64,000 nucleotides of DNA from Camellia lanceoleosa. Its lineage: Eukaryota > Streptophyta > Magnoliopsida > Ericales > Theaceae. Each line of letters opens with the position of its first letter. The first letter of the stretch is position 1. The DNA is taken from NCBI GenBank assembly GCA_025200525.1, contig CM045761.1, positions 44,710,190-44,774,189 of the forward strand, read 5' to 3'. A model generated the notes under the pieces. The model was not told where the DNA came from and made no database searches. It saw only the letters and a list, made by a program, of their open reading frames with translations. The translations under genes were made by a program, and so were the position numbers. This document shows positions 20,640 to 31,678 of the stretch, piece after piece.

Positions 20640-20995
20640 TTCCATTGGGAACCACAATAGTTAGTGCAATGTTGAGGGTACAGCCCTCATTGCGTGCTAT
20701 CACGGTCTTCCTAAGATAACATTGTATGGTGAGGAGGTGTCAATGATTGTAAACTCTGTGCTCACTTTCTTGGTGCCTGCCTGTACTTCCAAATTTATTG
20801 CCCCCAAGAGCCATGTCGGCATTCCATTGAATCCGACCATTGGACTGTTGGACTGTTCCAGATTATCTTAGTAAAGGCTGAGCTCCTTATAACATCTGAC
20901 ATACATGATATCACAAGAGCTGCCTTGATCAATTAGAATGCGCTTTACCTAGAATTCTCCAATATTCAAGGATATTACCAAAGCATCATTATGTG
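20640..20995 (-). pseudogene. Aspartic protease of Tat element 1
   Basis: The minus strand near 20950-20890 reads VKRILIDQGSSCDIMYV, the same DQGSS active-site motif seen in Tat element 2. The region has no long open frame and contains stops. In life it would process the gag-pol polyprotein. Confidence 0.65.
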
Positions 20996-21236
20996 GATAC
21001 TGCATCATGTCTAGGTCAGCTTCAGTAAAAGATAGTATTGGTCCCTGGCATTCGTCTGCCCTAGGCCTTTTTTGCTAGACCTGGTATACATGTTGTAAAT
21101 GTCTCACTCTTTGAGTCTCCCCACGTATCTCGTTCTTATTGACCCTCGAGTGAATCACATCAATCACTTGAGGTCCTTCTGTTTGCGGTTGCGGTGCTGG
21201 TGGGGGTAGTGCTGCTGGGGCCTAGAGCAGCCTTGC

Positions 21237-22850
21237 TTATTCTTCCCTTGTTCTAGCTTTATCCACCAAATCCTTTAAGTGACCTTGTCTTACCAGATCT
21301 TCCAAATGTGCCTTTAGGGCTCTGCATCCCTGAGTTAGATGCTCGTTTTCATTGTAATAAGCACAGTGCTTGCCAAGACTTCTTCCCATAAATTTGCCAG
21401 GAACCCTTTCTGGTGCTTTGTAATACGGCTGGTTCCTGATCCTTTCCAGCACTTTGTAAACCGAAATTCAGAATATGGTAGTGACTGCTTGTGCAACCCT
21501 CAGTCCTATCTCTTGCCTATTATATCCAGTATTTCCTCGGCTTCGCTTCGGCGAGCCGTTTCTCTTCTCTTGCTTTGACGCCTTTGTCTCTGGCTTGTCT
21601 TCTTTGGCTCTCGCATACTTCTCGATCCTGGCCATGAGTTTTTCCATGCTTTTGGGCAGTGTTTTTGCTAGTGACTTTCGAAGCAGTCAGTCATCATTCA
21701 GGCCATTCTTAAAAGAAACGATCGCCAATTCTTGATTGCACCCTGGTATTCGGTTAAACACTTCATAATACCATTTGGCATAGGCCCTAAGGCTTTCATC
21801 CTCGCCAATTCTCAGAGCCATCAGGGAGTTTACCCTCAATGGCTGCAGTTTGTTTGTCACAAACCTGGCCACAAACATCTCGGCCAAGCCTTCCCAACTC
21901 CTCATAGTTCTTTTTGGTAACTTGTGAAACCAGTCTGATGCGATTTCCTCAAAGGACGAAGGGAATACCTTACACAGCAGCGGCTCGTTCCTGGTGTACA
22001 ATGCCATTGAGTTCAAGTAAAGGCCGACTTGAAAGTTATGATCAGACTTGCCGTCGTATATTTGAAATCTCGGCATGTGGAATCTTTTCGGGGCCTCAAA
22101 CTTGTCCAATTCCACCAAGAACGGTGTTCTTGGCTTGACCGGAGATGTTACCTCGGCATCTTGTCGCTTCCTCTATAGGTAGTCTCTCAAGTCCTCCTTA
22201 GTCCGTCTAGGAGCTCGGCTGTCAACAAACTTCAGTCTTTTGGGTGTGCTGCTACCGCTGTCATTGTGAGTCCTTTTGGACCTCTCTCCATTCGTCGTGT
22301 TAGAGCAAAACTCCTTTCCTTGAACATGCCGATGTTCTTTGGCGTAGGTTTGTTTGGCACGATGTGTCTTCTGAGACTCTCCTCTTATCAATTCTCTTCG
22401 CCCGACCTCCCGTGAAGGCTGGTGAGACTATTCCTTTGTCTTGTCATGCTGAGGGACTGTAGGAATTATTTTCTGCCTTCCTTTCTGGGCATCGTTCTTA
22501 GCCGCTGGAATCGGTGTGTCTTGTAATGGAAACGGTGACTGCATGACGTTGTTCTGCGTTATGAAATTGACTACCAATTGTAGGTCTGCCAATTTGTTCA
22601 TCATTCCCTTCATCTCTCCGTCCCTCCTCAAGCATTTATCTTTCCATACCTGGAGGTCACTTTCATTGTAATACTCGCCTCGGTCTGCGTTCTTTGGTAT
22701 GTCTCCCTCCTGGCCGACGTCTTTATCTCCGAGATTCTTATCCCGAGGTTCTTTGTTGCAGTTATCCTCCTCTACGTTAGGGTCAATATGTTTATCACTT
22801 CCAGTAGGGATGTCGTCCCCAATTTTCTCTTTTTGTCTGTCGTTGGCCAT
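21237..22850 (-). pseudogene. gag of Tat element 1
   Basis: Gag packages the RNA into virus-like particles. It starts at ATG 22850 (MANDRQKEK), 18 bases from the primer site. A hydrophilic N-terminal part precedes the gag core (22118-21687), with FQIYDGKSD, LCKVFPSSFEEIASDWFHKL, WEGLAEMFVARFV and YEVFNRIPGC. A zinc-knuckle-like CAYYNENEHLTQGC with RALKAHLEDLV lies at about 21370-21300. Stops and frameshifts separate these blocks (near 22400, 22150 and 21680-21460). Confidence 0.85.
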
Positions 22851-22867
22851 CTATTCTCCTTTCTTTC

Positions 22868-22884
22868 CCACAGACGGCGCCAAA
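22868..22884 (-). promoter_or_regulatory. Primer binding site of Tat element 1
   Basis: Minus strand TTTGGCGCCGTCTGTGG directly follows the 5' LTR. TGGCGCCG matches the complement of a tRNA 3' end ending CCA (tRNA-Asp is the usual candidate, from memory). The same site is found in Tat elements 2 and 3. Confidence 0.75.
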
Positions 22885-22885
22885 T

Positions 22886-23436
22886 TGTAGGTGCTGATTT
22901 CTGACCACATTGCCAAACAGGTACTCCAGTTGGAGAATACCGGCAGAACAGATTGCGCCCAAATGACCTGTCACAGAAAGATAAGACTCTAACGGTGGTT
23001 CGTTCACCCAGGGGCACTCCGACGATCAAGCTAGTACTCAATTATCTTTCAAAGATAGCAAACAGTGCATAACTCACTAGCCAAAATACAAAAAACGTAC
23101 CTTAGACCCACGAGAGTGCCTTACTTTTATAGCCAACACTAACCTAATCACTGTAGAAGCCTAGCTTCTCTTGGACTCTGGTTCAATGCTCATCCTGGAC
23201 TCTCCAATAGATAAAGATAAACTCCTTAAGAGTTTTGTTATTATCTAAGCTGAGGTCCTCCCCCATTCTAGGACTCTTACAGCTTATCCACTCATTTCAG
23301 ATTCCGGTATCTCTACAGATAACCTCGGCCTAGCCGAGATCATCTTGGTGCCATAATCAGGACACGTGGCACCTTGGATGGCACATCCGCTACCACCTTG
23401 GCCACGTGTTGTCATCTACAAAAATATGCCCCCACA
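22886..23436 (-). repeat. 5' LTR of Tat element 1
   Basis: Pairs with 7605-8154. It begins TGTGGGGGCATA on the minus strand and ends CCTACA next to the primer site. The TATA box CTATAAAAG is at 23132-23124 on the minus strand. It lies next to the target duplication ATAAT (23437-23441). Confidence 0.92.
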
Positions 23437-25467
23437 ATAATTATAGTTTAATGTTATATATATACACCAACATTAAGAATTTATTTTTGATTTAACCATT
23501 TTAAATTTTTTTATACTTTAGTTTCTTAAAAAAAGTAATATTGATTTGTAAGAGTAAAAAATGAATGAATAAATTAAATATATCTTGAAATGTTTCATAA
23601 CAAGGAGTCTAGAGCAGTGGGATGCTTCAAAGGACCTGTACGTTTCAGGTTGGATTATTTGTGAGCTAGATTTTTTGATATTGGTGCGCGAAATAGGCAT
23701 GGCTTAAACCTGCTCCGGTTCATGCAAACCAATACTAGTTCGAATGAACACCCTGTTTAACCGTGGTTCTTACTGGTTGCTTGAAAATAAGGCGGCTTTG
23801 AGCTTGAAGTGAGTCTAAGGGTTCATTTGGACCGAAACTGGGTTCATTTGGACCGAAACTTGGCTGGTTAACCGATCGAATCGGCCAATCCAATCTGATT
23901 TCAAAAACATTGCAATGACTTACACCCCACGAACAATGGGGATTTGGGGATGGGTGCTATGATAGCCCTCATGCTATCACACCCCATGCAAGGTGGATCT
24001 AATAGCGTGCAGATGGGGTGGTTCCATCATCAAAAATTTGAAATATATTATATATTATATTAAAAAATTTAAAATAATTTAAAATTACAACGATTTACAC
24101 TTTCAAATATACTTTCGCACCCCATAGTAATCCTAGATCCGTCCCTGACACCGTGAGATTTGTTCTGATCATATTTTAATAATTAAAACCCTTCCTATTA
24201 TAAGGATTGTTAAGTATATTTTTCATGAAAAAAATAAAATTAATCAGATAAGTATAACGCCTGATTAAACCAAATAGTAATCATAAAGAATTAATCAAAT
24301 CTAGCTAATTGTTTATTTTTCCTAAACATGAACGTAGTTTTATTGTGAGTTACAAATGCCTAATTAACTTGAATTTTTTCATAAATTATCTCCTCAATGA
24401 ATCCTACATTATGAATGGTTCAAATCGTTAAAATAAATTCAGTACATAATTCACAACACAGTGCTACCAACCCCAGGTTATAAAACGAGGGGGTGTGACA
24501 TTTTGTAAAGCATAAGGCTTTAGAGTCGAAAGCTCTTTTTTTTTTTAAAAAAAAAATTAAAAAAATTGAATTATTTTTTTGTGAAAAAAGAAAAATTGTG
24601 TGTCTATAAAGAAGCATAATGATGAAACATTGATGTGCAAAATTGAAAAAAAAAAAAAAAAAAAAAAACTTTAAAAATGAAAAAACCGATAATGTTTTTA
24701 ATTTTAAAATTAAAAAAAAAAACTGATAATATTCTCGGTTTTATTCGATAGTTGAATCAAACTAATAAGTAGAAGGGTAAAAACGTTTAATCTCATACTC
24801 TATTTTTTTTTTTTTTTTTTTGGGCCTCAGTTGGTAAAACAATTATTTAGAATATTACTATATAAAATTGATAATGTTCTTAGTTTTAAAAATAGGAAAA
24901 ACTGATAATATTCTTAATTTTACTAAATAGGAATTTTTTATTCAAAAAATTTTAGACATGACTTGAGTTACCATAGCTCTTGTAAATAGGACTTTTAGGT
25001 AATTAATTCAAAATAAAATTAATTGAATGTCGATGCGATATTTATGATTTTAATAATAAATTAATTATTTTAAGATAAATATGACCTAATTAAGGAATCA
25101 CTCAAGCTTTGTTTGGAAACTTGATTTTTTTTTCATTAAAATAGTTAAAAATCAAAAAAATTACTTTTAAAAAAATGAAACATCTCAATAATTCACGATT
25201 TTCGAGACAACTAAACAAAATTATTCCTAAATATATTTACTTTTTTTACTTTGTAAAAAAATTAAAAAATCATTAAAAAAGCCAATTCACAGAAGATGCC
25301 TCATATGTGACCAGCTTAATTTAGCATGAATAATTTACTTGGCATACTCTAAAATAAAAAGTTCATATCATTGGGTTGAGCTCAAACTAAGCCCACAAAC
25401 ACCTCAATGGACGCAATTTTTATGGGATAACTATGTTTATCAATAATGTTATGAACATAGAAAAATC
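23437..25467. other. AT-rich intergenic or intron DNA upstream of the P450 remnant
   Basis: No gene is supported. A short direct duplication of GGGTTCATTTGGACCGAAACT occurs at about 23819 and 23841. Poly(A)/poly(T) tracts lie near 24535-24560, 24645-24668 and 24805-24822. If the P450 was once complete, part of this stretch could be its intron, but no upstream exon is visible. Confidence 0.55.
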
Positions 25468-25881
25468 ATTATATATCTCAAATTTATTTTAAGTGTGACT
25501 CTCACTATATATTTTTTTAAATTGCACATTCTTTTCAATTGACAATTATATTTTTTTGTTTTTTCATAGTCCCTTATCATAGGAGGCTTTGACACCGCAA
25601 CTGTCGCCTTAACTTGGACAATTTCCCTACTTCTACACCATCCCACAACCCTGGACATGGAAATGTAAGATGGTTAGATGAATCAGACACCAAGAACTTA
25701 GTCTACCTCCAAGCCATCATCAAAGAAACACTACGACTTTACCCTCCAGGACCCTTATCTATACCATGTGAGTCCATTCAAGACTGCCATGTCTCTACTA
25801 TGTTCCCAAAGGCACTCGTTTAATAGTCAATGTTTGGAAGCTCCACCGTGACTTACATATGGACTAACCCTGATGAGTTCA
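25468..25881 (+). pseudogene. CYP82-like P450 fragment, left copy of the 414-bp duplication
   Basis: The segment begins in intron-like DNA (25468-25569, ending in the acceptor TTTTTTCATAG) and continues into a P450 exon. [16 protein letters not shown] is the I-helix region, [20 protein letters not shown] includes the K-helix ExxR motif, and VNVWKLHRDLHIWTNPDEF is the PERF lead-in. The exon has an internal deletion after [10 protein letters not shown] and a frameshift near 25785. It stops at GATGAGTTC, where retrotransposon DNA begins. The right copy is at 37777-38191. The CYP82 assignment is from memory of the family sequence. Confidence 0.75.
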
Positions 25882-25890
25882 ATGGGCCGT

Positions 25891-26625
25891 TGTGGGAAGT
25901 CCTCAAAAGTAGTCTGGTCCAAGAAGGACCTAAAGTTAGACCGGTCCCCATAGTGCTTATTGTTATCTCGGTTCGTGAATGTGCTGTGGATAGTTCGGTC
26001 GTGGGCTCGCCTTGCTAAGTTAGTCCGGTCGCAGCGTGTTACGGTTAGCCCGGTCATGGCCTCTGAGCCGAAGTATGATAAGCCTTCTTTAGGTATTCTT
26101 CTGGGTTAGTTCAGCTCGACTCTTTTATGGATAGTTTGGTCTTGGCTTGCGGAGACTGAGATAAAAGTAAGGAAAGGGAGAACCGGACTGGATGTTAGAT
26201 CGGTTATACCTGCCTGTTTGGTATGGCAGTGGTATTTCGGTAATATAGAAGCCTGACCATGGTAGAACCATCTCACTTGGTTTAAGCAGTAAGGAGGGTG
26301 TAGAAGGATAAGCATTATCTTTCAGAAGTATGAATCCTAGGAGGACTCTACATGGAGGAGTAAGAGTCCTACTTGGATTGTGCCACACGGAACCAATAAA
26401 AGCTCACAAACGTCACCTATGGAGAGGTAACACAACTTTGATTCTCGAATACACAGAGCTTTTGTCTATTTGTCTAGTTTGCTGACTTAGGCATCGGAGA
26501 GGTTTCTGGCACACACTCGCCGGCTAGCTCACGTTTGCATTTTCAGGTAGTCAAGTGACGTCGTACGGAGGAACGCAGACTTGATCAACAGGATTATACG
26601 AGAAGGTTTATTTCTTTCCCATACA
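25891..26625 (+). repeat. 5' LTR of Tat element 2
   Basis: Starts TGTGGGAAGTCC and ends CTTTCCCATACA; the ends form short inverted repeats, which fixes the borders. Rich in CGGT/CGGTC motifs. The weak TATA-like CCAATAAAAGC is near 26393. The ten bases to its left (AATGGGCCGT, 25881-25890) match the bases that precede the 3' LTR. Confidence 0.88.
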
Positions 26626-26642
26626 ATTGGCGCCGTCTGTGG
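26626..26642 (+). promoter_or_regulatory. Primer binding site of Tat element 2
   Basis: ATTGGCGCCGTCTGTGG directly follows the LTR, the same site as in Tat element 1. Confidence 0.8.
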
Positions 26643-26694
26643 AAATATAGACAAGAACAACACCTCTTGATCAAGCTTTTCCTCTCTAGAATCA

Positions 26695-28090
26695 ATGGCG
26701 CACAACGAAGATTTGCCACAATCCGCCATTAACGGACAAACACCAGAGGGCGGTGCAAGGCGCAAAGGTCTACCTTCTATCTCTCCTATGGCGGGTTTAG
26801 AGCCACAGCGACAGAATCCCAGGAGGGATGCGAGGGGGAGAAGGCGGACTAACAGCCCCCATTACTCTCGTTCACAAAGTCCTGAGAGACAAAGGCGGAT
26901 AATTGATCCTCAAACTCTGGAGGACCGTGTGAAGGAGCAGGACGAACTAATACGACGGATGACGGCAGACATGGACTTTATGAAGCGCCAGATAAAGGGA
27001 AAAGGAGTGGCGACAGGAGAGGGGCATAAAGGCAAGACGCCCCCTCGCTACTCGGAAAATCGTAGTAGACATACCACATCATCCCAAGCAGAGAGTAAAA
27101 GCCTCAGGACAGGCGACACCCAATCCAAAACCTCCAAAACTCGTTACTCCAGGTCTGAGAGAACGAGGACTGAGAGGTCATGCACTAAGGGAAGCACCTA
27201 TCGACCCTCGCACACGCACCAGACAAGATCCAGGTAAACGGAGTTGCCTCGATCATCCGACCTACGTACCGTGCTAGAGGAGAGGGCACGATGGAAGGAG
27301 GATGCCAGGGCACGTGATCCACACAGAGTGTCCGCTCTTCAGCGGTTGGCTCCTCGGAGGCATGGAAGCGTCGAGGTTGGAATGCCAATACCGCGCCCAG
27401 CCTACGAACCAACGGACAAAGCGTTAGCAAGGCTGCAGACCTCGCCGTTTGTTCCTGCAATTGAAAACACGCCCCTACCATCAGGCTTCCTTCAGTCCAA
27501 ATTCACTACATATGAGGGAAAGACGGACCCCTACTCACACTTGAGCCACTTTCGCCAGGTCATGGTCAGTATCTGCGGCAAGCGAGGCTTTAATGTGCAT
27601 CCTCTTCCCACCTAGCCTTGTCGACCTAGGCTTGACTTAGTTCGAAAAACTTCCGTAAAGCGGCATAGCCTCCACAAGCTGGGCGGGCGTTTGTACGAGT
27701 TGAACAAACACCAAAACCCCGGTGGAGATCGACCAGCTACTCTCCATCAACATGGGCGACAAAGAGACCCTAAGATCCTACAATAGTCGCTACTGGGAAA
27801 CCTTCAACCAGATTGGGGACTGCCCCACCAATCTCGCCATTGCGCAGTATAAAAGAGGCCTTCTAGTCGGGAACAGACTAAGGGACTCAATCACCATGAC
27901 GCCACCCCTCACCATGGAGGCCCTGATGGAAAGAGTGCATCAGCACATCAGGGTGGAAGAGGATGGCGCCCGCGCCAAAACAAAGTCTGGCACGACCACA
28001 ATACTGGAGAAAAAGGCCTCAGCAAAGGTCAACGCGGTAGACCGTCCGAACAGAAACGGACGTGACAGACGAGACAACGGAGAGGACTAG
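26695..28090 (+). pseudogene. gag of Tat element 2
   Basis: The first ATG (26695) opens a basic, Arg/Ser-rich N-terminal region (to 27237) with a short coiled coil (RVKEQDELIRRMTADMDFM). A frameshift near 27240 leads to the start of the gag core (27244-27615: FTTYEGKTDPYSHLSHF). About 100 bases of frameshifted and partly missing core follow, then a third frame (27722-28090) with LRSYNSRYWETFNQI and a C-terminal coiled part. The zinc-knuckle-like CTFHKENGHRTENC lies in the next frame (about 28242). The packaging protein can no longer be made as one chain. Confidence 0.85.
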
Positions 28091-28102
28091 GATAAAAGAT
28101 GG

Positions 28103-31100
28103 TTGAGAGTCCGCACTACCATAACCACGGTATTCAAGAAACCGATCTATCGGATTCTAAGCGAGATACGGGATGAGCCTTTCGTCAGATGGCCAGCCAA
28201 GCTAGGGGAAGCTCAGAAGGACTATGACGAAAGATCACGGTGCACCTTCCACAAAGAAAATGGACACCGCACTGAAAATTGCACGCCATTAAGACAGCAC
28301 TTGGAGGAGTGGGTGACAACAGGTCACCTGGATAAATACATTGAAGGAGGGGCGCAACCAGCCCCCCAGGACCATAATAACCCCAACGGAATGCCAATCG
28401 ACGCCTCACCTCAAGGCATTATCAATGTGATTCATGGAGTTTTCGAGCCTAAGCGTGTATGCGACCTCAAAGGATCAATCAAAAAGGCTGGGCATTTAAG
28501 AGAGGTACTAAGTGCCCAACCTGCCATCAAGAAGGGGAAGATAGAGGCCGCGAACGTCATGTCTTTTTCGGATAAAGACTTGGCAAGGATATATTGCCCT
28601 CACAATGATGCCCTGGTCGTCACTCTTCGAGTCAAGGATTTTGACGTCAAGCGAATTCTGATCGACCAGGGTAGTTCATGTGAAATAATGTACTACGAAA
28701 CATTTAAACAGTTGAAGTTACAAGATAAAGACTTAGCACCTGCTGTATCTCCCCTGATTGGATTCAACTCCATGCTAGACTGGCCCGTCGGCAAAATAAT
28801 CCTCCCAGTCAAAGCAGGAAGCGTGACGAAACAAGTGGAGTTCTGGGTATTGAAAGTCCCCTCCACTTATAACATCATCTTGGGCAAAACATGGCTGCAT
28901 GCCATGCGATCGGTGGCGTCATCCTACCACCAAGTAATGCGGTTCCCCAACGACACCGGTATAATTAAAGAGGTCTATGGAGATCAGATTATGTCCAAGC
29001 AATGCTTTGTCACGGTGAATGGCAGCTGCACTGCCAAAGGATACGTTCATTCGGTGGAAGAACCTGAGAGCAATGAACTGTTCGCAAATGTCGGCAAAGC
29101 AGCTAATCAGAAAGCAGTGGAAGACTTGGTAGAGGGAAGAATAGATGTAAAGAACCCGGATAAGTTCTTTTTGCTCGGTTCGTCGTTATCCAGCACTGAG
29201 AGATTAGAGGTCTTGGAATTTTTGACCTCTAACATCGAAGTGTTCGCCTGGACACCATACGACATGTCAGGCATTGATCCTAACTTCATCTGTCACCAAC
29301 TCAATGTCCACCCATCCGCCAGACCAATCATTCAGTGCACCCACAAATCGGCACTCCACCATGCCGAGATAGTGGCGGAGGAAGTAGGAAACCTGCTGGA
29401 GGCAGGAGCAATTAGAGAGGTGCACTACCCCAGATGGATTTCTAACATAGTAGTAGTGCCAAAAAAGAATGGCAAGTGGTGTGTCTATGTCGACTACAAA
29501 ACGGTCAACAAGGCATGTCGAAAAGACAGCTTTCCTCTACCACGGATAGATCAACTGGTAGACCTAACGGCAGGGCACAACCGACTTAGCTTTTTTGATG
29601 CATACAGAGGCTACCATCAAATCGCCATGCATGAACCAGACCAGGAAGTCACGTCCTTTACAACTCCAAGAGGACTGTATTGCTACAAGGTCATACCCTT
29701 TGGCCTAAAGAACGCAGGGGCAACACTCCAGAGAATGGTCAAGAAGATGTTTGAGCCATTGTTAGGCAGAACAATGGATGCTTGCATCGACGACATGGTG
29801 GTCAAGAGCAAGGATGAAAACGACCATCTCAAGGACCTAGGTGAAATGTTTGAGATCCTGAAGAAACACAAGTTGCGCCTCAATGCGTCCAAGTGCGCAT
29901 TCGGAGTAGGATCTGGCAAATTCCTGGGCTTCCTGGTAACCAACCGGGGTATAGAAGCAGACCTCTCCCAGATCAAAGTTATTCAGGACCTAGAGAGGCC
30001 AAACTCAGTAAAGGAAGTACAACATCTCACCGGTATGGCAGCTGCGCTCAATCGGTTCATAAGCCGATCGTCAGACAGACTACGACCATTCTTCTATGCT
30101 CTAAAAGCCAAGTTTGAATGGGATGAAGAATGCGACCGTGCTCTGGAAAGCCTGAAAGAATACATGTCTTCTCCACTACTGCTTGTCACCCCAATACCTG
30201 GAGAAGAACTCTTCCTGTACCTGGCAATCTCCCAGCACGCAATTAGCGCAGTCCTGGTTCGCGCGGAAGGAATCCAACATCTGCCCATCTTTTATGTCAG
30301 CAAAGCATTGCTGGGAGCCGAAACAAGGTACTTGCCACTAGAAAAACTGGCATTAGCCTTGATGATGGCCTCAAGGAAGTTGTCGCACTACTTTCACGCC
30401 CACACCATAGTCGTCCTCACAACTTTCCCATTAAAAGCTTTGTTTGAAAGGGTGAACTTTTCTGGGCAAATCTTGAAGTGGGCAGTAGAGTTGGGACAGT
30501 ATGACATCAAGTTTCAACCCAGGACCGCGATAAAGGCTCAAGCTTTGGCAGATTTTGTCGCAGAATTCACACCAGGAAGTCATCATATCTGCCCAGTCGA
30601 CTTGACTGAAACAACCGAACTAGGGATGGAAGTTGACGCCGGAATAGCGCAACCCCTGGCGCAGGATATTCAGTCAGACCCCAAAGCAGACCAAAGCAAA
30701 GTAAGGAAGGAAGAAGCAAACCATGCTACACCAAGTCTAGACTCACCAACAAATAAAGACTTAGTACAATCAGATAGTGAGGGGCAGACAGCAAGCATGG
30801 ACCTTGAAGAAAACACTAGCAACATAGAAGATCCCAAGGCATCATCTGATCCCTCCACTTGCTGGAAGTTGTTCGTTGGAGAGATGTGGAAAATCTTCGT
30901 GGATGGAGCATCCAACCGGCATGGAGCAGGGCTTGGCATAGTCCTCATCTCTCCAGACGGTCTAGTAGTGGAGCAGGCAATCAACCTTGGCTTCCCAGTA
31001 TCAAACAACGAAGCGGAGTATGAAGCGCTTCTTGCAGGACTCAAATCAGCATTTTACATGAAGGCCACCGAACTAATGGTTTACAGCGACTCACAGCTGG

Positions 31101-31678
31101 TGGTAAACCAAATATCTGGCGACTATGAAGCAAAGGATGACAGGATGGCCAAATACCAAGAGTTGGTTAGAACAAAGATCAAGAAATTTGAAATAGTCAG
31201 GATAGAACAAATCGGCAGGGAGGAAAACAGCAGAGCGGACGAGCTAGCAAGCTTTGCCTCAATGGCAGATACTTCTATCCCTCATCCATTACTGATCGAC
31301 TATCTACCTAGACCAAGCATTGAAGACCCCGAAGCAGAAGAGGTATGTTGCGTGGAGTTAGGCCCCTCTTGGATGGATCCCATCATCCTGTTCTTAAAAG
31401 ACATCATCTTACCAAAAGAGAAGAAAGAGGCCAACAGAATAAGAGCGAAGTCACAGCGATTTTGGCTCTCCCCATCCCTAGCATTGTACAAAAAGTCATT
31501 CTCAGGACCCTACCTAAAGTGTGTTCATCCCAGCAAAGTGGAAGCGTTCTTATTCGAGATACACGAGGACGTATGCGGAAGTCATCAAGGAGGAAGATCA
31601 CTAGCATACAGAGCAATTTCGCAAGGATATTGGTGGCCATACATGCAAGCGGATTCAGAAAAGTATGTCAAAAAATGA
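28103..31678 (+). CDS. pol polyprotein of Tat element 2 (gag end, protease, RT, RNase H, aRNase H)
   Basis: A single open frame of 1191 codons. In order: zinc-knuckle-like CTFHKENGHRTENC (residue about 48), aspartic protease with ILIDQGSSCEIMYY (about 187), RT with VVVPKKNGKWCVYVDY (about 450) and the catalytic loop as CIDDMVVKSK (about 560), where the usual first Tyr is Cys. The gypsy RNase H follows (LYLAISQHAISAVLV, RYLPLEKLALALMMAS), then an Asp/Glu/Ser-rich spacer, then the archaeal-like RNase H with FVDGASN, NNEAEYEALLAGL, YSDSQLVVNQ and SRADELASFAS, all four acidic residues present. It ends in a TGA just after the GGRSLAYRAISQGYWWPYMQ zinc region of integrase. The start coordinate is the open-frame limit; natural translation would come through from gag. 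Confidence 0.9.
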   Translation: MRVRTTITTVFKKPIYRILSEIRDEPFVRWPAKLGEAQKDYDERSRCTFHKENGHRTENCTPLRQHLEEWVTTGHLDKYIEGGAQPAPQDHNNPNGMPIDASPQGIINVIHGVFEPKRVCDLKGSIKKAGHLREVLSAQPAIKKGKIEAANVMSFSDKDLARIYCPHNDALVVTLRVKDFDVKRILIDQGSSCEIMYYETFKQLKLQDKDLAPAVSPLIGFNSMLDWPVGKIILPVKAGSVTKQVEFWVLKVPSTYNIILGKTWLHAMRSVASSYHQVMRFPNDTGIIKEVYGDQIMSKQCFVTVNGSCTAKGYVHSVEEPESNELFANVGKAANQKAVEDLVEGRIDVKNPDKFFLLGSSLSSTERLEVLEFLTSNIEVFAWTPYDMSGIDPNFICHQLNVHPSARPIIQCTHKSALHHAEIVAEEVGNLLEAGAIREVHYPRWISNIVVVPKKNGKWCVYVDYKTVNKACRKDSFPLPRIDQLVDLTAGHNRLSFFDAYRGYHQIAMHEPDQEVTSFTTPRGLYCYKVIPFGLKNAGATLQRMVKKMFEPLLGRTMDACIDDMVVKSKDENDHLKDLGEMFEILKKHKLRLNASKCAFGVGSGKFLGFLVTNRGIEADLSQIKVIQDLERPNSVKEVQHLTGMAAALNRFISRSSDRLRPFFYALKAKFEWDEECDRALESLKEYMSSPLLLVTPIPGEELFLYLAISQHAISAVLVRAEGIQHLPIFYVSKALLGAETRYLPLEKLALALMMASRKLSHYFHAHTIVVLTTFPLKALFERVNFSGQILKWAVELGQYDIKFQPRTAIKAQALADFVAEFTPGSHHICPVDLTETTELGMEVDAGIAQPLAQDIQSDPKADQSKVRKEEANHATPSLDSPTNKDLVQSDSEGQTASMDLEENTSNIEDPKASSDPSTCWKLFVGEMWKIFVDGASNRHGAGLGIVLISPDGLVVEQAINLGFPVSNNEAEYEALLAGLKSAFYMKATELMVYSDSQLVVNQISGDYEAKDDRMAKYQELVRTKIKKFEIVRIEQIGREENSRADELASFASMADTSIPHPLLIDYLPRPSIEDPEAEEVCCVELGPSWMDPIILFLKDIILPKEKKEANRIRAKSQRFWLSPSLALYKKSFSGPYLKCVHPSKVEAFLFEIHEDVCGSHQGGRSLAYRAISQGYWWPYMQADSEKYVKK

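Larger units (their letters stand above)
7605..23436 (-). mobile_element. Tat-lineage Ty3/gypsy retrotransposon 1 (full structure)
   Basis: This is a 15.8-kb LTR retrotransposon read on the minus strand. It has LTRs of about 550 bp, a perfect 5-bp target duplication ATAAT (7600-7604 and 23437-23441), a primer site next to the right LTR, and gag, protease, RT, RNase H, a second RNase H and integrase in that order. The second (archaeal-like) RNase H identifies the Tat lineage. Downstream of integrase lie a 93-bp tandem array and a convergent gene on the plus strand. A 4.2-kb solo LTR has inserted in the first RNase H. By hand count the LTRs differ at about 68 of 550 positions (about 12%). Every frame is interrupted, so the copy is dead. 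Confidence 0.93.

Noticed and set aside
20315..20719. Plus-strand frames of 134 and 103 codons over the Tat 1 pol connector
   Set aside because: Shadows of the minus-strand pol frame, which carries the recognised motifs.
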